Of a DNA stretch of 64,000 bases, positions 43,010 through 51,189 are shown piece by piece. The notes under the pieces were generated by a model, which made no database searches, had not been told where the DNA came from, and saw only the letters and a list, made by a program, of their open reading frames with translations. How positions within the stretch are numbered: position 1 is the stretch's first letter; every line of letters begins with the position of its first letter. The position numbers were made by a program, and so were the translations under genes. The DNA lies in the NCBI GenBank assembly GCA_020638065.1, contig JACKJG010000010.1:1-64000 (forward strand), in the 5' to 3' direction. This DNA is from Hyphomicrobiaceae bacterium. Lineage in GTDB: Bacteria; Pseudomonadota; Alphaproteobacteria; Rhizobiales; Devosiaceae.

Positions 43010-44124
43010 ACGTGGGCTTGCCGCTTATTGAACAGGTTGAGCTGGATCTGGCGGCCCCAACTCCCGTGCTTGATGCACCCTACACGTGGTCAGTCGCCAA
43101 GAACGGAGATGCGATCTCCTTTGAAGGCGATGTGCCGACCGATGGGTTGCGCCGCTACCTGCTTGTGAGGGCTGGAGAAGGTGCCGGGGATGGTATGGAC
43201 GTCCGCCCGGACGCGCCTGATGGCTTTGTGGATCAGGTCCTGGCGGGTATGGATCCGCTATTGCAGTCCGATGAAGCCCGGATTTCGTTCCGCGACGGCA
43301 AATGGGTGTTCACCGGGCTTGCCGATGATCAGGAAAGCCTCGATGCATTGTCTCGCCAGCTAGAGGCCAATGCGCACACGAGAGACTGGACCCGAATTCT
43401 CTCAGTCAGGCCCGTCACGTTGAGCGCCATGAAAGCGAATGGCGGGCCGGTCGAACTCAATGGGCTGCTTCCCGCTGCATCGCTTCGTTCATATCTGCAG
43501 GTCATCTCAGGCAACGGCAATGTCGACAATGTCAGGATTGGCGGGCAGGCGGCGCCGGATTTCGTCAATGCGGCCATTGCGGGCGTTCGCGCCCTCAACA
43601 ATCTCGAGACGGGGGAACTCAGTTTTAATGGTGCGCATTGGAACCTGACCGGTCAGAGCTTGACGAATCTCGACGCGGAATCGGCCAAATCGCTGGTCGC
43701 GGCCCTGCCGGCTGGCAAGAGCTGGACGATTGACATCAGACAGGCGCCGCTATTCGACATATGTTCGCGCGCCGTGACGGCCTTCTCGGATTCACATCAG
43801 ATCCTGTTTGCCCCGGCCAGCGCCAGAATCGAATCGGAATCCAGATCCCAACTGGGCGATCTTGCGGATGAACTGCTCAAATGTCCCGACGCAGACCTCT
43901 ACGTGGAGGGGCACACGGATTCCGACGGTCCCGCGGACGCAAATATGGCGCTTTCGGTCGCAAGAGCTGAAGCTGTTATTGAGGAATTGATCGGACTGGG
44001 TATAAGCTACACGCGGCTTTACGCGATTGGCTACGGCGAAACGCTGCCCATTGCCAGCAACGAAACGCGGCAGGGCAAGGCGCAAAACCGGCGTATCGTG
44101 TTCGAGTTGATCAAACAGCAATAA
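42907..44124 (+). CDS. OmpA-family protein, C-terminal part with two BON-like repeats and OmpA domain
   Basis: 405 residues as read from GTG 42907, but probably the continuation of the preceding frame rather than a separate gene. It holds two more repeats of about 95 residues (GDVPTDGLRRYLLVRAG ... GKWVFTGL, and NGLLPAASLRSYLQVISG ... GAHWNLTG) and a C-terminal OmpA/MotB peptidoglycan-binding domain (LFAPASARIES, YVEGHTDSDG, LSVARAEAVIEEL, AIGYGETLPIASN, QNRRIVFEL). Expected role: periplasmic anchoring between envelope and peptidoglycan. It is followed 11 bases later by a small membrane protein gene on the same strand. Confidence 0.75.
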   Translation: MSNSAPESHAAAPSDEPQPGTLLTDDQLPLLLDLNVGLPLIEQVELDLAAPTPVLDAPYTWSVAKNGDAISFEGDVPTDGLRRYLLVRAGEGAGDGMDVRPDAPDGFVDQVLAGMDPLLQSDEARISFRDGKWVFTGLADDQESLDALSRQLEANAHTRDWTRILSVRPVTLSAMKANGGPVELNGLLPAASLRSYLQVISGNGNVDNVRIGGQAAPDFVNAAIAGVRALNNLETGELSFNGAHWNLTGQSLTNLDAESAKSLVAALPAGKSWTIDIRQAPLFDICSRAVTAFSDSHQILFAPASARIESESRSQLGDLADELLKCPDADLYVEGHTDSDGPADANMALSVARAEAVIEELIGLGISYTRLYAIGYGETLPIASNETRQGKAQNRRIVFELIKQQ

Positions 44125-44135
44125 ACGGGGATGTC

Positions 44136-44252
44136 ATGGCGTTCGACGCATTCGGCTCAATCATTTCAACCTACTGGATATTCCTTCTCATCGCTCTGGT
44201 GATCGGAATCGTGACCGGCTGGCTCGCATCTGGCGCCAGTCAGGGCAACTAG
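44136..44252 (+). CDS. Small single-span membrane protein, 38 residues
   Basis: ATG 44136 with GGGG 5 bases upstream; protein starts MAFDAFGSIISTYW and contains one hydrophobic helix (IFLLIALVIGIVTGWLAS), ending GASQGN. The helix resembles the N-terminal anchor of the next protein (LLLLIAFLIGCVIGWFF). It lies 11 bases after the OmpA-like gene and 21 bases before the helix-hairpin-helix gene, all on one strand. Function unknown; the shared helix suggests the two may pack together in the inner membrane. Confidence 0.6.
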   Translation: MAFDAFGSIISTYWIFLLIALVIGIVTGWLASGASQGN

Positions 44253-44273
44253 ACGGACACAGGGGGCAATATC

Positions 44274-45023
44274 ATGGACGGATCATCCCACATTATCGAA
44301 ACAGCGCTTCTTTTGCTGATCGCCTTTCTGATTGGCTGCGTCATCGGCTGGTTCTTCAGGACGCGCGTGTTTCGCGACACCGATTCATCGAGCACGGCAA
44401 CGCGGCCCGCGCAGCCTGCAGCAAGCACGGTAAGCGCCTCAGCGTCGCCCACGGTTTCAACCGCGGCCGCATCTGCACCGCAGCCAGCTCCGGCACCAGC
44501 CCCAGTGGCGGCCGCGCCAAAACCCGCGCCCGCGCCAGAGCCCGCGCCAGACCCTGCTCCGGCTAAAGTGGCTGAAATAGCGCCCAAAGCGGAAGAAAAG
44601 CCCGAAGAGCCAAAACCGGCTGTCGCGAGCAAGCCAAAAGCCGCGGCCAAGAAGGCGCCAGCGTCGCGCGCGCGTGCAGCTGCGCCCAAATCGGATGCGA
44701 CGCCCAAGAGCGCGGCGACAAAGCCTGCCGCAAAACCGAAGGCCGCTGCCAAGCCCAAAGCGGAGTCCAAACCCGCCGCCGCTGAACCCGGAAAGCCCGA
44801 GGGATTGTCAGCGCCGCGCGCAGGCGGCAAGGATGATCTGAAACAGATTTCAGGCGTCGGACCCAAGATTGAGGGCATTCTGAATGGTCTGGGTGTCTAC
44901 CACTTCGACCAGATCGCGGCCTGGAAAAAGGCCGAGATCAAATGGGTCGACAATTATCTCAGCTTCCACGGACGCATCGAGCGCGACAAATGGGTGGCAC
45001 AGGCCAAAAAACTGGCCAAATAG
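44274..45023 (+). CDS. Inner-membrane-anchored helix-hairpin-helix protein with Pro/Ala/Lys linker
   Basis: 249 residues. An N-terminal membrane helix (about 9-28, ETALLLLIAFLIGCVIGWFF) is followed by RTRVFR, so by the positive-inside rule the rest is cytoplasmic. Residues about 40-185 are a low-complexity Ala/Pro/Lys/Glu linker. The C-terminal about 65 residues hold a helix-hairpin-helix domain (LKQISGVGPKIEGILNGLGVYHFDQIAAW ... HGRIERDKWVAQAKKL, cited in part) of the type annotated as flap-endonuclease-1-like, usually DNA binding without nuclease residues. GGGGG lies 8 bases before ATG 44274. A protein tying DNA to the membrane is a fair guess. A strong terminator ends the unit. Confidence 0.78.
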   Translation: MDGSSHIIETALLLLIAFLIGCVIGWFFRTRVFRDTDSSSTATRPAQPAASTVSASASPTVSTAAASAPQPAPAPAPVAAAPKPAPAPEPAPDPAPAKVAEIAPKAEEKPEEPKPAVASKPKAAAKKAPASRARAAAPKSDATPKSAATKPAAKPKAAAKPKAESKPAAAEPGKPEGLSAPRAGGKDDLKQISGVGPKIEGILNGLGVYHFDQIAAWKKAEIKWVDNYLSFHGRIERDKWVAQAKKLAK

Positions 45024-45050
45024 CTGAACGCCAGAATCCCCTTTTCCCCG

Positions 45051-45078
45051 AAAGGCCCGCGAAGCGGGCCTTTCTTTT
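45051..45078 (+). terminator. Rho-independent terminator
   Basis: Ten-base perfect stem AAAGGCCCGC / GCGGGCCTTT with loop GAA, then CTTTT. It closes the OmpA-small protein-HhH unit; its last bases touch the stop of the convergent hydrolase-fold gene. Confidence 0.92.
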
Positions 45079-46024
45079 ACCCTGCAACGATTGGATTCGG
45101 CCCCGCGGTCTGATTGCATGTCTGCACAAAATCCATGATTGCACTAACGCAGTCAGGCTCGGCAAGCAGGGCCGGCGATCCCTGACCGGCAATCGTGAAG
45201 GTTCTGGCGTCAGGGCGGATTTCAGACATGTGCTCATAGGTTGTCCGCTGCAGTTGATCCGTCAATTGCGTGCGCATGAGCATCAGTGGAACGTCATGTA
45301 GTGCGCTCATCAACGGCCATTGCGCCTCGAAAACGTCATCGAGCCGCACATCCTCGAGCTTCTGCAGCAGTTTTTGGTCGAACAGGGTTTTCGCCCGCCG
45401 CCGCAACATCGTGTGCGTGCGTGCAACCAGCGCGTCCAGCTCCGTTTCGGTTGCGCCGGGATAGGATCGGGCGCTGATTTCGCGGCTCAAGGTCTCGAAC
45501 TCGTGCTTGCCCCTGGTCTGGGCAATCCGCAGGTAATTGTCACGCACGCGGGTCAACCCGGCCGCGTCCTGCGTCGGCCCTGAATCAAGCAGGATCAGCC
45601 CGGCCAAAAACCGGTGATGATTGATGCCGAGATTCATGGCCACGTGGCCACCGTGCCCCTGGCCCAGAAAAACGGCGCGTTCGATGGCCAGTGCATCCAT
45701 CAGCAAAGCGATGTCTGTGGCGTCGGAAACCGTTGAATAATCTTCGCTTCTGGCACGATAGGGAGATCGTCCGCGTCCCTTGAGGTCAGGCAATACCATC
45801 GGCCAGTCATTATGGATCGTGCGCGCCGCAAGATCCGCAAACGACGCAAAATCGCTCATGTTGCGGAAATAGCCCGGAATGCAGACAATCGGCAGGCGCG
45901 CGCCATCGAATTGCCCGCGCAGGTGAACACGCAAATGATCATCCGCATGCCCGAGCGTCACGGTCTCTGCGGGAAGGCCGGCAAAGGGCGGATATGTCTC
46001 GAGATCAAACCTTTGGGCAAGCAT
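45077..46024 (-). CDS. Alpha/beta-hydrolase-fold protein without catalytic serine and histidine
   Basis: 315 residues with an alpha/beta-hydrolase core: oxyanion region IVCIPGYFRN (about 46-55), PDLKGRGRSPYR (79-90), and the nucleophile elbow at 121-126. The elbow reads GQGHGG, with Gly123 where the family has Ser. The late His position reads AGQGSPALL (Ser283), and the acid loop is TQLTD256. Two of three triad residues are therefore absent, while the fold is otherwise well kept. It may be a non-catalytic binding or regulatory protein, or use a different chemistry. It lies 50 bases downstream of the lytic transglycosylase gene on the same strand. Confidence 0.8.
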   Translation of the reverse strand: MLAQRFDLETYPPFAGLPAETVTLGHADDHLRVHLRGQFDGARLPIVCIPGYFRNMSDFASFADLAARTIHNDWPMVLPDLKGRGRSPYRARSEDYSTVSDATDIALLMDALAIERAVFLGQGHGGHVAMNLGINHHRFLAGLILLDSGPTQDAAGLTRVRDNYLRIAQTRGKHEFETLSREISARSYPGATETELDALVARTHTMLRRRAKTLFDQKLLQKLEDVRLDDVFEAQWPLMSALHDVPLMLMRTQLTDQLQRTTYEHMSEIRPDARTFTIAGQGSPALLAEPDCVSAIMDFVQTCNQTAGPNPIVAG

Positions 46025-46074
46025 TCGCGCCTCTTATCAGGCCCTTTAGGCCCCGAAAAGCACTGTCGCGCCAA

Positions 46075-48084
46075 TCATATGCTTCGAAGAACCTGCGCCA
46101 CGTTCATTTTGGGCAAACCCAGCCGCGCCCGGTACAAAATGAAATTCGCGACCACCCGTTGCACGTAGTTTCGCGTCTCCGCAAAGGGAATTTGTTCGAT
46201 CCAGACGACTGGGTCTATCGCGGGGTTGGTCGGGTTGCCGTAAAGATCGATCCACTTGTTCACGTTGCCGGCACCGCCATTGTAGGCCGCTGCCGCGAGA
46301 ACCAGCGAATTGCCATATCGCGACAATTGCCGCCTGAGATAGCTCGATCCCAACAGCGCATTGTATTCCGGATCGGCTGTCAAACGTTGCAGCGAATAGG
46401 CGACGCCAAGCGCCCGGGCGGTTTCCTCGGCGGTCGAGGGCATCAATTGCATCAATCCGCGCGCACCGGCGGCCGAAACAACGTCGAAATCGAAATGGCT
46501 TTCCTGCCGCGCGATCGCATAGACCGCTGCCGGATCAATGCCAGTCAGCTCGTGGGCGGACGGCACACCGTCGCGCGGGAAATTGAACAGATCAAGGGCG
46601 ACACCACGCTGTTCGGCAACGTCCGCCATGAGTACTGCGAGATTGTGAGCGTCAAGGGACTGTGCCAGCCGCGCTGTCAGCACCATGTCGCCGGGGTCAG
46701 TCACCGAATAGATCAGGCGCGTCACCAGTGGCTCTGCCAGTTTCGGATGCCCAGCGGCCGCGAAAAGGTGCGCGATTTGAACGAGTTGGCGGTTCTCGAA
46801 AATGGCCAGGCGACCCGAGCTGTCGGGCAGGGGGCGCATGTGAAAGTCGGTCTGCCCGAGGCGATAGAGCGAAAGAACGCCGTAATAGGAGGTTGGATAT
46901 GCGGCGGCCTTGGCAAAGGCTGCCGCCGCGCCTCGGTCGTCACCAAGTTTGGCCATTGCGCGCCCGAGCCAGTAATACGATTTCGTGATCGAGCTTTCGA
47001 GCGTCGACAAGGAGGCCATACGCTCGAAGTGCCGCGCCGCTGCCGCCGGGTCGTTGAGGAATTCGAGCGCGATCCAACCCGCGTGGAAGTTGGCATCGAC
47101 AACCCGGCCTTCCGGGCCCGTATTGTAGGCGGCAGTGACTGCGTAGGCTTCCCGATAATGCCCGGATTCCATGAGCTTGCGCGCGAGATAGCGTCGCTCG
47201 TACCACCACTCTTCAGAGTCGGGCAGATCCCGGTCACCCACCTTGTTGAAGTAGGCAACCGCGCCCACCAGATTACCTGACCGGCGCGCCAACTGGCCTT
47301 GCGAGTAATAGAACAATGGATCATCGCGAAGGCTTGGATCGACCTGAGACAATAGTGTCGAAGCATTTCCCTGATTGCGCGCCACGGCGATGCGAGCCTG
47401 TGCGAGGCTTTGCTGCGCCGGAGTAAGCAGTCCCCACATTCGCTCAACGGCGCTGGCGCGATCATTCATCAGAAGATGGATGGCGCGCCGCCAGTTCAAC
47501 GCATTGCGAAACTTGGGAGCGAATTCCCGAAGGATAATCGCTTCCTGATCGCGGTCGAGAAACTGGGTCGTCCAGACCTGCGCGGCAATACCGAAACCGC
47601 GATCCACCTGCCCATCGGCAACATATGCCCGCGCCAGTGCAATCTGGGCATCGGTGAGAACCGGCATCTGTCCGCCAAGCAATGCGATAACCTGGCCCGG
47701 CCCGGGATCGAGTTTGATGATCGATTGCTCGATGCGGGTCCTGTAAAGGGTTTGTGTCGCCATATCGGGAGCATCGGCCTCGAAACGCTTCACGGAATCG
47801 AAATCGATCTCGCCCTTGCCGTAATAGATGGCTGCCCACTGGATCGCCCTGCGCTCGGGCGTGCTCACAAACCCCCGAGCCAGCTGATAGGCATCAGCAT
47901 ATTTGCCATTTTCAATCAGGCTGAGCGCATCGGCGAATTGCGGGGAGTAGACCGGTGTTGAGACTGCGCCATTCGCATTTGTGGAGCCGGTAATGTCGCC
48001 GGTTTCGGCCATAACCGGTCCTGCGGGCGCCCACAGCGCCGCGACAAGCATTATCAACGCCAGCAATCGAGATGTAATCAGCAT
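46075..48084 (-). CDS. slt: Soluble lytic murein transglycosylase (Slt type)
   Basis: Cleaves peptidoglycan glycan strands to 1,6-anhydro products in the periplasm. 669 residues from ATG 48084, which begins a signal peptide (MLITSRLLALIMLVAALWAP ... VMAE). A long alpha-helical superhelical region (about 60-500) precedes the SLT catalytic domain: catalytic Glu in ARQESHFDFDVVSAAGARG, then LMQLMPSTAEETA and AYNGGAGNV. A TTG at 48138 would add an implausible extension. It is divergent from dapA, an arrangement common in Rhizobiales. Confidence 0.88.
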   Translation of the reverse strand: MLITSRLLALIMLVAALWAPAGPVMAETGDITGSTNANGAVSTPVYSPQFADALSLIENGKYADAYQLARGFVSTPERRAIQWAAIYYGKGEIDFDSVKRFEADAPDMATQTLYRTRIEQSIIKLDPGPGQVIALLGGQMPVLTDAQIALARAYVADGQVDRGFGIAAQVWTTQFLDRDQEAIILREFAPKFRNALNWRRAIHLLMNDRASAVERMWGLLTPAQQSLAQARIAVARNQGNASTLLSQVDPSLRDDPLFYYSQGQLARRSGNLVGAVAYFNKVGDRDLPDSEEWWYERRYLARKLMESGHYREAYAVTAAYNTGPEGRVVDANFHAGWIALEFLNDPAAAARHFERMASLSTLESSITKSYYWLGRAMAKLGDDRGAAAAFAKAAAYPTSYYGVLSLYRLGQTDFHMRPLPDSSGRLAIFENRQLVQIAHLFAAAGHPKLAEPLVTRLIYSVTDPGDMVLTARLAQSLDAHNLAVLMADVAEQRGVALDLFNFPRDGVPSAHELTGIDPAAVYAIARQESHFDFDVVSAAGARGLMQLMPSTAEETARALGVAYSLQRLTADPEYNALLGSSYLRRQLSRYGNSLVLAAAAYNGGAGNVNKWIDLYGNPTNPAIDPVVWIEQIPFAETRNYVQRVVANFILYRARLGLPKMNVAQVLRSI

Positions 48085-48339
48085 CACGGCCGATCCTGTT
48101 GGTCCCACTCCAACAAGGCGCCCCCGAACCTTGTGCAAGCCGCAAGTCTAGCGGTGCATGGTGAACAATCTCTTTCCGCGCCACACCGCCGCCGCAAAAC
48201 TGCAATTCCCTTGTTTGGCCGGACTTCCCGCACTATGGTGCCGCCGGTTTAGCCAAGGGCTGCGCTGTTCACCAATTGGAGAAGGATGGCGCGGTACTTT
48301 CGCAAAATTGTGACGTTCATCTTCCGGGACCCCTTTCCA

Positions 48340-49215
48340 ATGTTTCACGGCTCAATCACCGCGCTGATCACACCCTTTTCCAACGGTGCGTTTGACGAGG
48401 CCGCATTCCGCAAACTTGTCGAATGGCAAATCACGGAAGGGACCAACGGCCTGGTGCCTGTCGGAACAACGGGTGAAAGCCCGACCCTGTCGCATGACGA
48501 GCATCGCCGTGTCGTCGAGGTGTGCGTCGAGGTGTCCAATGGCCGGGTTCCGGTTATGGCCGGGGCAGGGTCCAACGCAACCGCCGAGGCCGTTGAACTG
48601 ACGAGGTTCGCTAAATCCGCAGGCGCAGACGCGGTTTTGTCGGTTTCGCCCTATTACAACAAGCCGAGCCAGGAAGGCCTGTTTCAGCATTTTTCCGCCG
48701 TGGCGGGTGCTGCGGATATTCCTGTCTATCTCTACAACATTCCGGGCCGGTCGATCGTGGAGATCAACGTCGAAACCATGGAGCGGCTGGTCAGAGCCCA
48801 CCCAAATGTAGTCGGCGTCAAGGACGCGACGGCGTCCATGTCGCGCGCGACGCTCGATCGCGAACGTCTCGGACCGGATTTCATTCAACTGTCGGGGGAG
48901 GACATGACGGCGCTTGGCTTCAACGCTCATGGAGGCAGGGGCTGCATTTCCGTCACCGCCAATGTGGCACCGCGCCTGTGTTCCGAATTCCAGGCAGCGA
49001 TGGCTGCCGGAGACTATGCCACGGCGTTGACCTATCAGGACAAGTTGGCGCCGCTGCACCGGGCTTTGTTTCTTGAACCAAGCCCTGCTGGCGTCAAGTA
49101 TGCCGCCGAACGGCTGGGTCTCTGCGAAGCCGAACTAAGGCTGCCGCTGGTGCAGGCAACCGAACCGGCCCGGGCCGCCATCGACGCCGCACTCAAGCAT
49201 GCGGGACTGATCTGA
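48340..49215 (+). CDS. dapA: 4-hydroxy-tetrahydrodipicolinate synthase
   Basis: Condenses pyruvate with aspartate semialdehyde, the first committed step to lysine and meso-diaminopimelate. 291 residues, normal length. Visible: GTTGESPT (Thr44-Thr45), YYNKPSQEG (Tyr106), Tyr132 in LYNIPGRS, and the Schiff-base Lys161 in VVGVKDATA. ATG 48340 gives the family N-terminus MFHGSITALITPF; an upstream in-frame ATG at 48286 has GGAG nearby but adds 18 atypical residues. First gene of a short run with smpB. Confidence 0.93.
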   Translation: MFHGSITALITPFSNGAFDEAAFRKLVEWQITEGTNGLVPVGTTGESPTLSHDEHRRVVEVCVEVSNGRVPVMAGAGSNATAEAVELTRFAKSAGADAVLSVSPYYNKPSQEGLFQHFSAVAGAADIPVYLYNIPGRSIVEINVETMERLVRAHPNVVGVKDATASMSRATLDRERLGPDFIQLSGEDMTALGFNAHGGRGCISVTANVAPRLCSEFQAAMAAGDYATALTYQDKLAPLHRALFLEPSPAGVKYAAERLGLCEAELRLPLVQATEPARAAIDAALKHAGLI

Positions 49216-49222
49216 GGCGGTC

Positions 49223-49708
49223 GTGGCCAAGGCGAAAAAGACCAAGAAGAGCATCGCGACCGGGCTGATCGCAGAGAACCGGCGCGCACGGTTCGACTAT
49301 GAAATCCTCGACACGCTCGAAGCAGGGATGGTTCTGACCGGCACCGAGGTCCGTTCGCTGCGCAACGGAAAGGCGCAGATTACCGAGAGTTACGCTTCTC
49401 CGGAGAGTGGGGAATTGTATCTGATCAATTCCTACATTCCCGAATATGTCGAGGCCAACCGCTTCAACCACAATGAACGCCGGCCGCGAAAGCTGCTCGT
49501 GTCGAAGCGCGAACTCGACCGCCTGATGGGGGCAGTGCAGAAGGAAGGGCAGACGATCGTCCCGCTAAAGCTCTATTTCAACGACAAGGGGCTGGCCAAG
49601 CTCCTGATCGGTGTCGGCAAAGGCAAGAAAACCGTCGACAAACGCCAGACAGAGCGCAATCGCGACTGGACGCGCCAGAAATCACGTCTTCTGAAGGATC
49701 AGGGATAG
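49223..49708 (+). CDS. smpB: SsrA-binding protein SmpB
   Basis: Partner of tmRNA in trans-translation, freeing stalled ribosomes. 161 residues starting at GTG 49223 (GAGGCGG upstream), 7 bases after dapA. Typical features: IAENRRARFDYEILDT, GMVLTGTEVRSLRNGKAQITESYA, NHNERRPRKLLVSKREL, and the basic C-terminal tail KRQTERNRDWTRQKSRLLKDQG (in part). The ssrA RNA gene itself is not in the window. Confidence 0.95.
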   Translation: MAKAKKTKKSIATGLIAENRRARFDYEILDTLEAGMVLTGTEVRSLRNGKAQITESYASPESGELYLINSYIPEYVEANRFNHNERRPRKLLVSKRELDRLMGAVQKEGQTIVPLKLYFNDKGLAKLLIGVGKGKKTVDKRQTERNRDWTRQKSRLLKDQG

Positions 49709-49744
49709 CGTTGTCGGATCAGCAGGTTGTGCCGATTTCCGGAC

Positions 49745-50395
49745 TCAGTCTGCAAATTGCCCAATGCGCGCATGCTTGCAGGCGGCGAACACCACCTCTT
49801 CGAACATTTCAGACGTCAGCCGTCCGGTGTTCGTATTGTAACGCGAGCAATGATAGGAATCGAACAGCACGAGTTTGTTCGGCAAATCGTGGCGCGCACC
49901 ATGCCCGAAGGCATATTGGCTGCGTTTCAGGCCGAGACTGGAGAGCAGGGAATCGTGCGCGATGCGGCCGAGCACGAGGATGGACCGGACGTCAGACAGC
50001 GCTGCAATTGTTGAGGTCAGGAACCCGCGGCAGGCCGTTATCTCGGCGCCAACCGGCTTGTTTTGCGGCGGCACGCATCGCACGGCGTTCGTGATCCGGA
50101 CCCCCGATAGTTCAAGTCCGTCATTGGGCCGGCAATCATATGTCCCGCGGCTGGCACCTGCCTTTGCCAGCGTTTCGAAAAGCAAATCGCCGGCATAGTC
50201 GCCGGTAAACGGCCTGCCGGTGCGGTTGGCACCGCGAAGCCCCGGCGCGAGCCCGACAATCAGCAATTTCGGCTTGGGGTCGCCCCAGCTGGGGACCGGC
50301 GCGTTGAACCAGCCCGGAAATTGCGCGCGGTTCGAAGAACGAAATTCAGCAAGGCGCGGACAGAGCGCGCAGTCGCTTTCCGGTTCAGGATTCAT
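49745..50395 (-). CDS. Uracil-DNA glycosylase, iron-sulfur type (family 5-like)
   Basis: Removes uracil and related lesions from DNA. 216 residues. Cys9 and Cys12 (CALCPRL) and two later Cys (CVPPQNK, CRGFL) fit the 4Fe-4S site. Active-site motif GLAPGLRGANRTGRPFTGD and C-terminal motif HCSRYNTNTGRLT point to family 5 (UdgB) rather than family 4. Start 50395 lies 15 bases after the stop of the NYN-domain gene, so the two are probably co-transcribed. Confidence 0.87.
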   Translation of the reverse strand: MNPEPESDCALCPRLAEFRSSNRAQFPGWFNAPVPSWGDPKPKLLIVGLAPGLRGANRTGRPFTGDYAGDLLFETLAKAGASRGTYDCRPNDGLELSGVRITNAVRCVPPQNKPVGAEITACRGFLTSTIAALSDVRSILVLGRIAHDSLLSSLGLKRSQYAFGHGARHDLPNKLVLFDSYHCSRYNTNTGRLTSEMFEEVVFAACKHARIGQFAD

Positions 50396-50410
50396 GAAGT
50401 CGTTAGGCCG

Positions 50411-50944
50411 TCAGGTTTGCCGGCCAAACGTTTTGGCCAGTTCGGCCACATCCATAAAGTGATCGGCCTGCCGGCGCAATTCGTCAGAGATCATCGGGGT
50501 CGGCGTCGTCATCGTTGATGCCACGGTGACGATCTTGCCCTTGCGCTGCAAGGCGGCCACTAACGCGGTGAAGTCGCCGTCGCCTGAGAACAGGAACATG
50601 TGGTCGAAATGGGGAGCCAGTTCCAAGGCATCCACGGTCATCTCAATGTCCATGTTGCCCTTGACCTTGCGGCGTCCAGAGGAGTCTGTGAATTCTTTGG
50701 CCGGTTTGGTCATGACGGTGTAGCCATTGTAGTCCAGCCAGTCGATAAGCGGGCGAATTGAGGAGAATTCGGAGTCCTCGACGTAAGCCGTATAATAATA
50801 GGCCCGAAGGAACCGGCACTTGGATTGAAATTCTTCCAGCAAAGCCCGGTAGTCGATGTCAACGCCGATTGCTTTTGATGTCGCATAAAGGTTTGCGCCA
50901 TCAATAAAAACTACCGCACGGTCCTGAGGATTAAGGTGTTTCAA
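50411..50944 (-). CDS. NYN-domain (LabA/DUF88) protein
   Basis: PIN-like nuclease fold of 177 residues. Acidic residues typical of the NYN active site are present: VVFIDGANLY, KGNMDIEMTVDAL and FSGDGDFTALV. By family knowledge NYN proteins are likely RNA nucleases, substrate unknown. The gene is immediately upstream of the uracil-DNA glycosylase on the minus strand and divergent from rpoZ, a synteny commonly kept in Rhizobiales. Confidence 0.87.
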   Translation of the reverse strand: MKHLNPQDRAVVFIDGANLYATSKAIGVDIDYRALLEEFQSKCRFLRAYYYTAYVEDSEFSSIRPLIDWLDYNGYTVMTKPAKEFTDSSGRRKVKGNMDIEMTVDALELAPHFDHMFLFSGDGDFTALVAALQRKGKIVTVASTMTTPTPMISDELRRQADHFMDVAELAKTFGRQT

Positions 50945-51189
50945 ATAATGCGTCCCTTGACTGCTTAACTGACTGATAACAGACGTTGGTGCGTTTTCCC
51001 TCTAAACACGCCAGCCCTGTGGGACCATGAATCCACGCGGTCCGTATTTATCCGGATAATCAGAAATAACATCGCTTGGCAAGCGTCTGCCGCCCCCCGA
51101 GTATACGCGCTTTTTGGTCGCAGTGCTTGCCTGATGGAAATGCGTGGTGTATCAGGCCCTCAAATTTCCACTCAAATTGGGAGTATGCC
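50945..51189. other. Divergent region between the NYN gene and rpoZ
   Basis: 245 bases without a convincing frame. A 7-base inverted repeat GCCTGAT (51129-51135) / ATCAGGC (51151-51157) with a 15-base loop lies 33 bases before the rpoZ start and could form a leader hairpin. No clear promoter hexamers were found. Confidence 0.3.

Noticed and set aside
48286..48339. Upstream start for dapA giving 18 extra residues
   Set aside because: GGAG precedes it, but the extension is not part of the family and the conserved N-terminus begins at 48340.
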